Part shown: in pieces, positions 19,766-33,400 of the stretch | How the letters are laid out: the number at the start of each line of letters is the position of its first letter | How positions within the stretch are numbered: position 1 is the first letter of the stretch | Origin: Ariolimax columbianus | Taxonomy: Eukaryota > Mollusca > Gastropoda > Stylommatophora > Arionidae | NCBI GenBank assembly: GCA_036924085.1 | Contig: JAVGWX010000005.1 | Span: 93,503,764 to 93,567,763 of the forward strand | Direction: 5' to 3' | DNA length: 64,000 nt | Notes under the pieces: generated by a model | What the model saw: the letters and a program-made list of their open reading frames with translations, nothing else | The model's database searches: none | What the model was told of the DNA's origin: nothing | Position numbers and translations under genes: made by a program

Positions 19766-21343
19766 TAGTGTCCTGCTCCCCGCCCAATTCCATCCTGCAC
19801 AATTTTAGCAGTATCTTAATGGGGTGGCTCTGATACATTAGGTCAGTGTTTGGTGTATATGTTTTTAACTGTGCAAATAATTTTCGTTTCGATCGTTTTC
19901 GCAACTAGACTAGACATTAATAACTATATAGCCTAAATTTCCCCCGTTAATTTATTTATACAAGGGCGTGCATACTCATGAATGTCAAGAAACTGAATTG
20001 ATTTCGTCCATGGAGATGACAGTAGCCGTCTGTGTTGATTGCAGCTAAATTGGCAGGTGAGACTTTAATAATATTAAACGAAATAAATAATACAATTATC
20101 TTAAATTGTGTGATCTAAATTAAATTATAAACATTGAAATATTTATATTTATAATGATACATTTTTATTTCAACATTTTTAGAAGGATAATTCATTTGTT
20201 GAAATACTAGCTTTGGCCACATATTAAAGATTTATAGAAGATAAAGAATAAGAAATCGGGCACTGCATGTGTCCTTTCCGGGAAACCTTGTCTCGTCTGC
20301 TCGCGTGAGCTACAAACAGCCCCAATCAAACTGAGGAAAGTCTTATCTACAGGCAAGTCTCGTACGGGAAAATATTGGTATACTTAGGGTATACTGTCTC
20401 TACTTGGGCTCTTACTGTCTGCGATTATGGGTGTAAACAACTTGAGAATTAATTACTTTGGTTATGAGGCACGAAAATAGCGGCAACGGTACCAAGGTAA
20501 ACAATCATTCATGTGAATGTCATAGTGAGGAATGTGGTCTTTAGTGAACGGTTCACGTTGTTATCTCATGATATCACTTAGTGACAGTCCTAAGAACTGT
20601 AGTAATTGTTTGTATTTGGTTTGTGAAAGCCCAGTATTACAATACTATCAATATCTAACACACAGCAAACGTGTACATGAGAGCTAGTCACTAGCCTAGT
20701 GTTAACCCAGTGGCAACAGTCACAACAGCAGCCTAGTAGTAGTACTAGTTGCTAGAGTCCTAGACTAGACACATTGGACTTCTACTGATTCCATTTTGGT
20801 CTCAAATTAAACTAGGATATCTGGCGAGGCTGTTAAAAACATGGAAGTTGCGTTTTATGCAAAAATGTTGCTTGTTCAATTGCAATTTAGACAAAAGATA
20901 TTTCCTGGCTGGATATATTATGAGGGTATTAGAGTATAGGGACATGGGACATTTTGTGGCAGGTTTTGAATATGTTAGGGTGTAAACGGTTAAGCTATTC
21001 CAGATCACACACTTTAAACCACAGACATACACATATAAACTCCTCTGGTTCACACACATATACTCATACATCTATAAACTACAGCCAACTTGCACATATT
21101 CCTTTCTCTATACATTGTTTGTCACCATAAAGGTGGTAGCATCAAAACATGTCAATCTTATTCTTTTGTGTTAGTACAACTTTATTCCTACCATTTTGTT
21201 TTGTACCTCTTATCTTCTTGCTTATCAATTTCTGTTTGAACCATGACCACACCTTACTGCTAAAATGTTGTTGTTTATTCATGAAATTGTACATGCAGCA
21301 CAGCAGGTCGTAACATATTACTTATTATCCATGTTTGTTTCAG
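19766..21343 (+). promoter_or_regulatory. Probable GMPS 5' flank and untranslated exon region
   Basis: Low-repeat sequence upstream of GMPS exon 1. The acceptor at 21343 needs a donor upstream; good candidates are GGCAG|gtgaga at 20057 and CCAAG|gtaaac at ~20500. The true start site cannot be chosen from sequence alone. Confidence 0.35.
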
Positions 21344-21345
21344 CC

Positions 21346-21435
21346 ATGAATGGTCAAGTTGAAGGTCACTTCAATGGAGATGATATACGCCATGAACGGG
21401 TTGTCATCCTGGATGCAGGAGCTCAGTATGGAAAA
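21346..21435 (+). CDS. GMPS: GMPS exon 1 (first coding exon)
   Basis: 90 nt, 30 codons from ATG at 21346. The acceptor TTTGTTTCAG ends at 21343, so CC precedes the ATG and a 5'UTR exon is implied upstream. It ends A-Q-Y-G-K before donor gtcagt. It encodes the start of the glutamine amidotransferase domain. Confidence 0.93.
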
Positions 21436-24400
21436 GTCAGTTGTTGTAATTGTTCCTTACTCTTCATGGCAACAAGTCTAATCTCATAAATGTCTATTGT
21501 TGTTATAGTTCATTACTCATCTTGGTAACAACTACCAGTCGTATGAGTCTTGTTTTTGTTCATTAATCCTTAACGTTTTTATACTGGTTTTCAAGACTCA
21601 TCACAGTCTGTAGACAACCAGTCACATTGCATTACCCTACTTTAAAAGCTATGCACATCCAATCTATTCTTAAATGCATTAACTGTCTTTGCCTCCACCA
21701 CCTTCTGGGGTAATGCATTCCAAGCATTAACCACTCTCTGACTTAAAAAATATTTCATAATATCAAATCAGGACCTTTCTTTAGTTAATTTGTATCTGTG
21801 CCCTCTTGTTCTCATTGGTGGTTGTATTTTGAAAAAAAACTTGTTCTAGTCTTTCCTCGTAATATTAATTCTGGAATCCCACTGTCAGTTTTGTCGCTCT
21901 TCATTTTATCTTTTCCAGCATGTTTATATCTCCTCCACGATAAGGACTCCACACCTTTACACAGTACTCCAATTTAGGTCTAACTAATACTTTATACAGT
22001 TTGACAATCACCTCCTTACTCCTATGTTTAATATTTCTTTTATCATACCTAACATTGCATTTGCCTTGCTCATTCACCATACCTATATGATCTATTATAA
22101 CCCCTAGGTCCCTTTCCTTTTCTTCCTTTCTAATATTGTTCTCGCCCATTCTGTAATTATGTTCCATATTGGATCTACCCATGTGGATGACTGTACATTT
22201 ATCTATATTAAACTCCATTTGTCATTTCACAGACCATAAGTCTTAATGGCAAATATCTGCGGCTAAACGACAATCCAAACTACTTGGGCGTCACATTTGA
22301 TTGGCGCATGACATGGAAAAGTCAGATCGAGAGAAACCGAATTACAGCAAGACAAAGAATGGCAATCATGAGGAAACTTGCTGGCACAAGCTGGGGAGCA
22401 GATGAAAGAATACTGAAGAAACTGCACACTGGAAGAAGAGTGAGGCCAGTTCTCGAGTATGGCATTGCGGCATGGGCAACAGCAGCGAAGGCGAACTTTG
22501 ATAAAATTAGCAAACTTCAAAACCAAGCCATGAGAGTTATAACAGGAGGCATGAAGTCAACGCCAATTGATTACAAATCTGCAGAGCCCAGCAGCAAGCA
22601 GAGAAACTCAGATGACTGACAGACCATCCAATGCATCAGAGACTAAATAGATTTGGAAAAGGGAAACTAAAGCGGAGAAACTTTGCAGAAATAGCCAAAG
22701 CAAAGATGAGCGAAGACCCAATGAACACCATAACAACACCAAAGCCCATCCCTACTGTACGCAAACCCACCTGGAAGCAGCATATCATTCCAGAGGTAAT
22801 AGAGAATATACTAGGTATTGGAAACAAGAATACCCAGACTGAAAAAGAAAGAAGAGACATAACCCTGAGGCACATAGCGAAAAACTACCCAAGCATGGAC
22901 TGGACCCATGCGTACACCAACGGTTCTGTAACAAACACAACACAGAATGGAGGGGGAGGGGTATTCCTGAGCCTACCAAATGGTAGAAAAATAACACTGT
23001 CAGTGACAACTGGAAAAGCAATTTCAGAGCGGAGGCAGAGGCACTGAAGGCTGCAGTAGAAGCAATGCTGACAGGCGAAAGAAATGAAAGCCAGATATTC
23101 CTGTTTACAGATGCCCTGTCCGTGGTTTCAGCACTAAAAAGCCAGAAAAATACAGAACTTAATGATTTAAGAGCAGTACTCTGTCAACTATGCCAGCAGT
23201 CCGCACCAAAAAGAGTAGTGGTACAGTGGGTTCCATCCCACTGTAACATTCAAGGCAACGAGGAGGCAGACAGACTGGCAAATGAAGGTGCAAGACTACC
23301 ACAACCAGATTCTAGTGTGACCTACAAAGAGTCCAAAAGCTTTATTAGGGACAGATACATGGCCAAATGGGATCAGAACATGCTGGCTACATAAAAAATT
23401 ATGCCTATTACCAGTTGAACAGAAGAGAGCAGGTCATGGTCTTCAGACTCCGCACCATTTGACAAAGTCTGGAAAGATGGACTTAGAGTCAAGCTAAGAA
23501 GAAGTGATGTCTGTGGGAAGATGTACAAGTGGATCAACCACTACCTCAAACAAAGAACGGCCAGAGTCCAAGTACAAGGGCAGATGAGCAAAAAGGTCAC
23601 ACTCGAGCAGGGAGTACCCCAAGGGGGAGTACTGTCACCCACACTCTTCCTGGTATATATAAACGATATTACAGAGAATATACCAAGAAGAGTCCATAGC
23701 TCAATGTTTGCAGACGATCTGGCTATGTGGACCTCTGAAAAGAATCTCACCATAGCAAGAAATCGGATGCAGCAGGCCCTAACATCGCTGGAAGAGTGGG
23801 CGAACTCATGGCTGGTCAAAATAAACGATGAGAAAACCACATGCACAATATTCTCGCTTTCATTAAAACCCCAAAGTACCAAATTAAGTCTAAATGGCAA
23901 ATTCCTGCAGCCAAACGACAACCCAACCTATCTGGGAGTCACATTTGATCGGCGCATGACATGGAAAAGTCAGATTGAGAGAAACCGAATGAGAGCCAGA
24001 CAAAGAATGGCAATCATGAGGAAACTTGCTGGCACAAGCTGGGGAGCAGACGAAGGCATACTAAAGAAACTGTACACTGGAAGAGTGAGACCAGTTCTCG
24101 AGTATGGCATTGCGGCATGGACAACCGCAGCGAAGGCGAACTTCGATAAAGTTAACAAACTTCAAAACCAAGCCATGAGAATTATAACAGGTGGCATGAA
24201 GTCAACGCCAATTGTAGAACTTGAAAAGATTACAAAACTGCAATCCATGATCGATAGAAGAGACTGCAGAGCCCAGCTGCAGTCAGTGAAACTCCGAAGA
24301 CTGACCGACCATCCAATGCACCAGAGACTAAACAATTTGGGAAATGGGAAACTAAAGCGGAGAAACTTTGCAGAAATAGCCAAAGCAAAGATGCACGAAG

Positions 24401-27400
24401 ATCCCATAAACGCACTAACAACACCAAAACCTATCACTACTGTACGAAAACCTACCTGGAGGCAGGATATATTTCCAGAGGTGGTAGAAAATATACCAGG
24501 TATTGCAAACAAAAACTGCCAGACTGAAAAAGAAAGGAGAGATACTACCCTAAGCTTCATAACGAAAAGCTACCCAAGCATGGACTGGACCCATGCATAT
24601 ACCGACGGTTCTGTAACAAACACAACACAGAACGGAGGGGCAGGAGCATTCCTGAACCTACCAAATGGCAGAAAAATAACACTGTCATTCGCTACTGGTA
24701 AGTACACAAGCAATTTCAGAGTGGAGGCAGAGGCACTGAGGGCGGCAGTGGAAGAAATGGTGACACACAGTGAAAATGAGAGCCATATAGTCCTGCTGAC
24801 AGATGCTCTCGCCGTAGTCACAGCGCTAAAAAGCCAGAAAAACACTGAGCTTAATGACTTAAGAGCAGCACTCTGCAAACTGTGCCAGCAGTCCGCACCA
24901 AAAAGGGTAGTGGTACAGTGGGTCCCGTCACACTGTAACATCCAAGGCAACGAGGAGGCAGACAGACTGGCAAAAGAAGGTGCAAGAACTGCAAGACAAG
25001 CTCTATGGCAGTGGCGACAGCCTCAGGATGACCGCCGCTTTTTTCGAAAAAATAATGGTTACTGTCTGACTGCGTACGCAGAAGAAGAAGACTCCACACA
25101 GGCCACAATAGACTGAGGTACCATATATTCAATACACTGTAGATAGGTGGCACTGAGGAATGCACATGTGGTACAGGGAAAATGACCACTGAACATCTGA
25201 AAGCAGAGAAAGCACATGTGGCCATCACCAGTGCCAACACTAGACAAGCTCTATGGCAGTGTTGACAGCCTCAGGATGACAGCTGCTTTCTTCGAACAAA
25301 TTAAAGTTGACGTCTGACAGCGTACGAAGAAGAAGAAGATTTCACAGACTGGTCTCAAATTTTATCTGAATTCGAACTCAATATACCTCTGCTATAGATA
25401 AGACATTCCTACATAGTTTTGTGTCATCTGCAAATTTTTTAAACTAGGATCCAAAATCAATGTCCAAATCGTTTAAATATATCAAGAACAATATCGGTCC
25501 CAAAACCGAGCCCTGTGACACTCCACTTTTTACTTCACACCACTCATGGTAACAAGTGCTAGTCTCATCAGATTGTTGTTGTTCATTACTCATTATGGTA
25601 ACACATTCTAGTCTTACCAGTCTATTATGTTTCATTACTCAGCATGGAAACAAACGCTAGTCTCAACAACGTAATTTGTTGTTGTAATTGTCCCAACTTG
25701 TCATGGTAACATTTGTTGGTCTCATCAATGCCTGTTGTTGTTGTTGTTGGTTATTCATCATGGTAACAAGAGGATTAAGTGGGTACTATTAGCATATGTG
25801 GTTATTCACTCACTAATCTCAGGTTTGCTGATGATACTACCAGGCTGGCTGGAATGGATCTAGAACTTGCGAGTCTAATCTCAAACCTTGACAATATCGC
25901 TCAAAAGTTTGGAACCCCAGAGGGCCTATCAAGTTCGATTGCGATCAAAGGTGAACCATTGCAAGTTGTTAAACAGTTTAAATACCTGGGAGCACTGATG
26001 GATGCGGAAGGTTCCAAGACTGAGATTCAGGCAAGAACAGCGATGACCATGGCTGCTCTGACTAAATTGAGGCCACTATGGTAGGACAAGCATCAGCCTG
26101 AAATCCAGTCTAATGCATGCACTTGTCACTTCCGTGTATCTTTACGTGTGCAAAACTTAGGCTCTGACAGCTGTTCAAGAGCGAAGAATTTGTGCAATGG
26201 AGATGAGATGGCTGCATTGAATTCTCAGCATTTCGTATCTAGACCACGTCACAAATAATGCATTTCGGGACATCACTAAGAGAGAGGTCGGCCAATATAA
26301 AGATGTATGGACTATGGTAAAAGCACTCAAACTCACATAGTATGGACATGTTTCAAGATCGTCTGGGTTGACCAAGATGATTTTGCAAGGTGCTGTGCCT
26401 GAAATTCGTAAGAGTGGGAGGCAGAAAAAGTGGACGGGAATGTCCGTAGCTAAAATAAATATCCTGGCACAAAACTGAGTGGAGTGGCAGGAACTGGTCC
26501 AACAATCTGGCGTATTGGTGCCCCAATGACCTTTCAAGTTACAAGACTAATGATGATGATGAACAAGTGCCAATCTCATAAATGTCAGTTTTAGTTGCTG
26601 TTGTTCATTGCTCATCATAGTAACAAATCTGAGTGTTATCAGTCTGTTGTTTTTCATTACTATGCACAGTAATGTGTTAGTGGATAAATGGCTATATGAA
26701 AAGTTAGTAGATGCAGGGCTATATGAAAACATGTTAGTAGATGAAGGGCTATATGAAGACACATTCGTAAATGAAGGGTTATATGAAGACAAGTTAATAG
26801 ATGTAGGGCTATATGAAAAAAATGAATGGACGAAGGACTGCATGTAGATAGGATATTGGACAAACAACATGAAGACAAGTTAGTGGGCAATATTCAGCAT
26901 GGCACCAATTTCAAGGTCATATCAGAGTCGAACTTTAAAAAACATAATTGGCAAAGACAATTTGGTTGAAACATGGTTTTTTTTCCCCATATCTGTTTTA
27001 TCTTATCTTATGTGTTAATTTTTCTTTATGCAGTTTTTCACTTGTTGAAATATTTGTCTTTGTACCTTATTCTGACAATATTTTTCACTTTTGCTATCTC
27101 TATTGTACCTCTTTTGGAAATTGTGTAATTTCTGTTTTCTCAATCTCTTGTTTGAACTAGTGAAGGTGCTCAAATTGTAGGCCACTGGATAAGGTTTGAG
27201 CGATGCATATATTTGAGACCCCTTTGTTGAAAGCATTCAACATAACAATGCCAGCGGCTAACTCTATTTGACATATGACCATCATGTCTGACATGTGGAA
27301 ACCATTAACTGGCACGGAAAACTCATACCCTAGTATTTCTAGGGATAAACAGAAGAATATGACTACTGTTTCCTTCCTAGTATGTCATAACATGGGCCTA

Positions 27401-30400
27401 AAGAGAGTTGTGCATGGGGCCGGCAACCTCATGTAGAAACCATTGCTTTAAAACCCCTGCAGATGACTGGAATCAGGCTTCTCCAAAATCTGATTATGGT
27501 AAGCTGAATCCAGTGTTGCACCTATGCTTCTATACCTGGAGCAAAAGGGCATGAATAAATGGGAAAGTCAGTGAGAGTTTGCTGTAAAGTGGTGTACGTA
27601 ATATTGAAAGGAATTGAACGTGTGGCTAAATAAATTTTATTTTCTTTCTAGGTCATTGACAGAAAAGTCAGGGAACTAAATGTGGACTCAGAAATTTTGC
27701 CACTTGATAGTCCTGCATATATATTGAAAGAGAAGGGATACAAGTGAGTCTTTATCTATGGCATGCCACATGATAGTGTTGTTTAGATGTTGAAAGTTCC
27801 ATGACATATTAGACATTGAGAAAGCAGACAAACTAGCAAAACTAGGAGCAACCATGGTTCAAATAAACACACCAGCCAACATGTAGAGCAAATACTTCAA
27901 AATAACTTCAGAGAGAATGACTGAACTGATGGACAGAAGGGTCTACTGGTAGTGCCATGTATAAAGAAATGACACAAAAATAACATCAACGAACAACAAC
28001 AAAAAGTTATTCCTGGGCACATTCCAACAATCACTAACATGTTATTTTATACAGCTCCAGTCAGCAACTGCAAATTCTTCAATCTGGCGTTGATTGTGAA
28101 AGAGTGAACATCTCTGCAGACTTTCTTAATCAACAATAATAGCAAACTGAAAGAGGTATATGAAGGCTCATGTCAGGTGAAATAGACTGACCAAGACCCA
28201 CTTAAAACAGGTTGTGTTACAGCAGCCTGGCCAGCGGTGAGGATCAGCATTATGATCCTCTTAGTGGTGAGTCTGCAGAGAAGCTTTGCTTTGCACTACA
28301 GCAAGGGTAACTTAAGTCCACCTGCTTCAGTATGACACTCTTGGGATGTAAGAAGAGCCTGTGAAAATTTAGGAGTGAAGAAGTGGAGTTGCTTTGAGAA
28401 CAAGTTTGTTGCAAGAGAAGGGATATAAGCAAGTCTTGATTTCTGGTATGCCACTTGATAGTGCTACATATATAATGAAAGCGATGGAATTTGTTCTGTT
28501 CTGTTAAGAATATGTTATTGTACTCTGGGCAGACTCAAAGGTCCTCAGTTTCTCAGCGAATGACATGGATGCTGAAGGTTTCCTTAATTCCCTGGTTGTA
28601 CCCACTTCTGTGCCATTTCAGAGCTGTAGTTACTGTCTGAATCTCCATTTTTGCACTGAACCTTGTTGTCTTGCATGTTCCACTCAGCTCTGCCATGACA
28701 TTGCCTCTCATTCTAGCAGAGAAGTCCCAACCTGATTTCTCAAACACTACAGATTCACTGGTATTTTAAAAAATTGCATTCACCTTATTTCTCTATTCCT
28801 CAAGGCGCTGCACTATGTTTTTATTTTGCGCCTAGCAACCCAGTGCATCCGACTTTGTCATGCATTTTATATAAGGATCTGCTTCCTCTGATATTATCTA
28901 AGGGTTTTTTCCCAGTGGTATCGGCCGGTGCTGTGATTGGGGAGCGAACCCAGCACCTTCGGATTGTGAGCCGTGTCACTTAACCACTAGCCATGCCATC
29001 CTCAATTCACTGGTATAAAGGAGAGCATGATTATCCTGAGTATTGTCACGTCAGTTATTTAACTTTGAGGCCCGCTTTCCCATTTCATCACACGCTGCAT
29101 TTGCATTCATGGCCCAAAATTATGATGAATCTGTAGTTGTCTTATCTTTTTATCTCCAGTGTGATTGATTAATTATTTTTTGTGCCATGCATAACATCTC
29201 TCTTTCAACTCTGTCTCTTAATATATGCAGTCTTCTTGTTCAGCAGTGAGTGCTGTTTGTCAACAGTAACTCATATGTTGGGGGGGGGGGGGGGAGAGGG
29301 AATTAGGTTGTGTGATACAATGACATGAACAGAATGTATTACTAAAAAAATGACATTGACTTGATAAATATGCAGCTGAAGAGATTTTATTTGAACAAAA
29401 TTATTTAATGAGGGAGTGAATATTTTTTTTTTCTGTTCGCCTTATTTCTCCATTCCCTAAGGTGGTGTGCATTGCATTAAGTTTTTATTAGCCTGTTGGC
29501 CCAGTGCGTCCAACTTTGGCATGCATTTTATGTAAGGATCTGCTTCCTCATGCATTTTCTAAGCGTTTGGTTCCCCGGGGTAATGGCCAGTGCTGTGATG
29601 GGGATCAAACAAGTGGCACAGCTCACAAACTGAAGGTGCTGGGTTCGATCCCCATCACAGCACCGGCCGTTACCCCAGGGAAGCAAACCCATACATAAAC
29701 TGCATGCTGAAGTCGGATGTATTGGGCCGACCGGCGCAAAATAAAAACCACAGTGATACGTACACCGCCTTGGGGATTAAAGAAATAAGGTGAACTAAAA
29801 AAAAAAAAAAAAAAAATCCAGCACCTTGAGTCGTGAGCTGTGTCTCTTAACCACTAGCCCACACTGTCCCCAGGGAGTGAATATGACAATTTTTTAAGAA
29901 GAAAAAAAACCGCTGGTGAGGAAATATACAAGAACATTTTTGTTTGAATAAAACAGTAATGAAAATAAAATACAGTGTGTCTTAAGGGTCATGGTCACTT
30001 ATAACATTTAATAATATCAGTGGTATTTCTATGATCAAGTCAAGTCATACCGTAACTGGTGAGGTTATTGGGGCACACCACACATGAAGACAACCCCACG
30101 CCACCCCTTTCTGTGTCAGCGACCACTGCCTGTGCCTCCTCTGGTCAAAGATTGGTCCATTCTTTTATGTCGTCCTATCTCTTTTTGGGATGACCTCTTC
30201 GTGGTCCGCCTTGCACCTTTCCGCGCAGGATCGTATTTGCAAGACCATTTGATCTCAATATATGGCTGTACCAAGTGAGTTTCTGTCTTTTGACAGTTGC
30301 CAAGAGGTCTTCAAAAGGTCTTCATTTGTAACTCAGTCTTTGTACCTGACGTTGAGAAGTCTTCGGAAACATCTCATCTCCAAGGCCTGTATCCTCCACT

Positions 30401-33400
30401 GCAGACCAACTGTAATTTTCCATGTCTCACAAGCATTGAGGAATATTGACAGGACCAATGTACGCATTAATCTGATCTTTGTGCATGTGGCTAGTTGTTT
30501 GTTTTGCCAGATTTTATTCAGCCGTGCAAGCACCGCTATTGTCTGTGCTATTCTGGCCAACACCTCACATTTTGATCCTTCATCACTGACAATCAAGCTC
30601 AGATATTTAAGCGGCCAACCACTTCGAGTTCCTGGCTATTAGCGTTTACCACGCTGTTGAAGCCCTAACCGTTGTCGGTCATTAATTTAGTCTTTCCAGC
30701 ATTAATCTCCATACCATAGTCAAGAGATGTTTCATCAAGTCTTCTGACCCATTCCCAGACTTCCACTTCTGTGTCCACCAACCATCAATGTCATCTGCCA
30801 AACGAAGGTTGTAATCGTTCTGTCCCCTATCTTGACAGTTCCGACATGATCTCCAAGTGCCTCACTCATAATTCCATGAAGAAATATGTTGAAAAGTGTT
30901 GAGGAGAGTGTACAGCCCTGTCTCACACCAACTGATGTGCGAAACCAGTCCCCTCACCTTCCATTCACAAGAACTGCGCTGGACACCTTGTCATACAGGT
31001 GTTCGGGGGACGGCGTGGCCTAGTGGTTAAGTGACACGGCTCACAAACTGAAGGTTCGATCCCCATCACAGCACCAGCTGTTACCCCGGGGAAGCAAACT
31101 CTTAGAAAATGCAGGAGGAAGCAGACCCTTACATATAATGCATGCTGAAGTCGGATGCACTGGGCCGACAGGCGCAAAATAAAAACCACAGTGCAACGCA
31201 CACCGCCTAGGGGATTAGAGAAATGAGGCGAACGCCCAAAAAAACACCAAAAAAACAAAATACAGGTGTTCAAGGACATGTAAATTATTTCTGTTGATTT
31301 TATACCTCCTCATGGTTGACCACACCGCTTTATGCCATACACTATCACCTTCTAGAAATCAACAACATGATACAATTTTTGTTGATGTTCCTGATATTTC
31401 TCTGTTATCAGTATTAAAAATCTGTTTGGTAGTGCTTCTTCCCTGTCTGAACCCTGCCTGCTCATCTGCAATTATGTTCACCGCTTGGGGTGTTAATCTG
31501 TCAAGGATTATTCTAAGCATGACCGTGCTAGGGTGTCTGATGAGGCTAATTGCTCTGTAATTTTGGGACAGCTTTAGGTTCCCAGATTTAGGTAACGGTC
31601 TACCCATTTATTTTGTCCATTAGTCTATGATGCTTCTATTGATATATTAGGTTGATAAACCTATTCTGTGTGCTTATCATTTTCTTATTTTTGTGTTCAT
31701 GTTTACAAACTGTATTATATTTATTTAGTTATTTGTAGACGACTTGTGGATTTTATAATATTTTGTTTTAATTGTATTCATTCTTTAGAGCAATCATCAT
31801 TTCTGGGGGTCCGAGCTCTGTCAATGACATCACTGCTCCACATTATGATTCAGATATATTCAAGTGTGGTTTACCTGTACTAGGCATATGCTATGGCATG
31901 CAGGTTTGTCATGACTTGTTTACCAACTGATATAGTTCTTGTTTTATATTTTTGTTAAGGCCGTAGGGACTTTGGTAACAAGTAACATAGTCTTTGTTAA
32001 CGATGTTTCAAACAATGAGTATTGATGTATTCTAGATTATGGATTAAGTATAGAACATCTGATGTTGGATCAGTTATAAAACATTGACGTATGCCAGATG
32101 ATGGATTATGATTAAAAACGTCTCGTCTTTTTAGTCGTTCTTCTTATGCCCCTGATGTTGTAGAGGTAATTTTGTATATACTTGCAATCAGCACATTTTG
32201 TATGTTCTTGCAATTTGTAATCGAGTGTGCGGATAAATAACCCTGTAAAGGGGCTAACATCCAGCTCTTATTTGTTTTCAACTGCCAATGATTCTTTTAT
32301 GTGGACATGGGACCTGCGAGTTTATTGTCTGTCTTCGATGGGACTAGACACCCAATATCACTTTTGTTGAGAACATATGGCACTTGAAACATGAAAGATT
32401 CGAACACCCACCATTTCACATTTTTTTTCAATTTGTTTCTAGAGAGATGAGCGCCTTACCCCTCATCTATAGCGATCCTGAATTAAGCATAGAACATTCA
32501 TATATGATGGATGAAAGCTAAAAGTATTGTTGTGTGGTGGATTAAACATAGAGTATTGATGTATACCGGGTGATGGATCAAACGTAAGAGCATTCATATA
32601 TGCTGGATCAGGCAATGAAGCTGCAGACAAACTGTAAAACTGTGGAGGAGCTTCCCCACAAACAGACATGAGCATCTCATATAATGAGGCCAAGACCATC
32701 ATTAAAGCCAACTTTGGGGAAAAATGGATTGATCAACACCCACACTTCTGAAAATAAGACAGTTACTATGATATAACAAGAGAAAAGCAACTAATCATCT
32801 TTGACTGAGAACTTGGCATAACAGACTCAAGGGTCATCTTTACAACAAAATGAGGATTGGGACATGTGGGGAGCATGTCATGACTGGAACACATCCTACA
32901 AAGATGCATGCTCACGCATCAAGAGAGAAAGCAAAAATGGCCTCATGAGACATATATTAGACAAAAGTTGTTTGGAGATAAAACAATCTTACAAACAACA
33001 GTGGCCTTTGTAATGGAAAATCAGGACATTGATTTGAGTAGTAACGATGAAGAAGAAAATCTTATCTCTTCATAACAAATGTTTTTTTCAGTTCATGCCA
33101 TGATAGTGTGTCTGCAACACCACTGATTTATTATTTTCCTAGTCCTGTGTCTCTGAAGCCCTGTTGTCTGATATTATATGTTCGTGTGGATGGTAGGTTT
33201 AGATAAGTTATCCATAAATTTTCTGAAATGGAATGCTGTTTATTGTGTCTCAACTTTTGTTTTTCCTCTCTGATAACAACACTCAACTTTCTATCATCAG
33301 ATGTTGAATAAAGAGTTTGGTGGCAAAGTAACAAAGACAGACACAAGAGAAGATGGACAGTTTGAAATCACAGTGGACACGTCTTGCTTATTATTCAAGT

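Noticed and set aside
31010..31070. tRNA gene (GGTTCGATCC region)
   Set aside because: Part of a dispersed SINE with target duplication; no cloverleaf.
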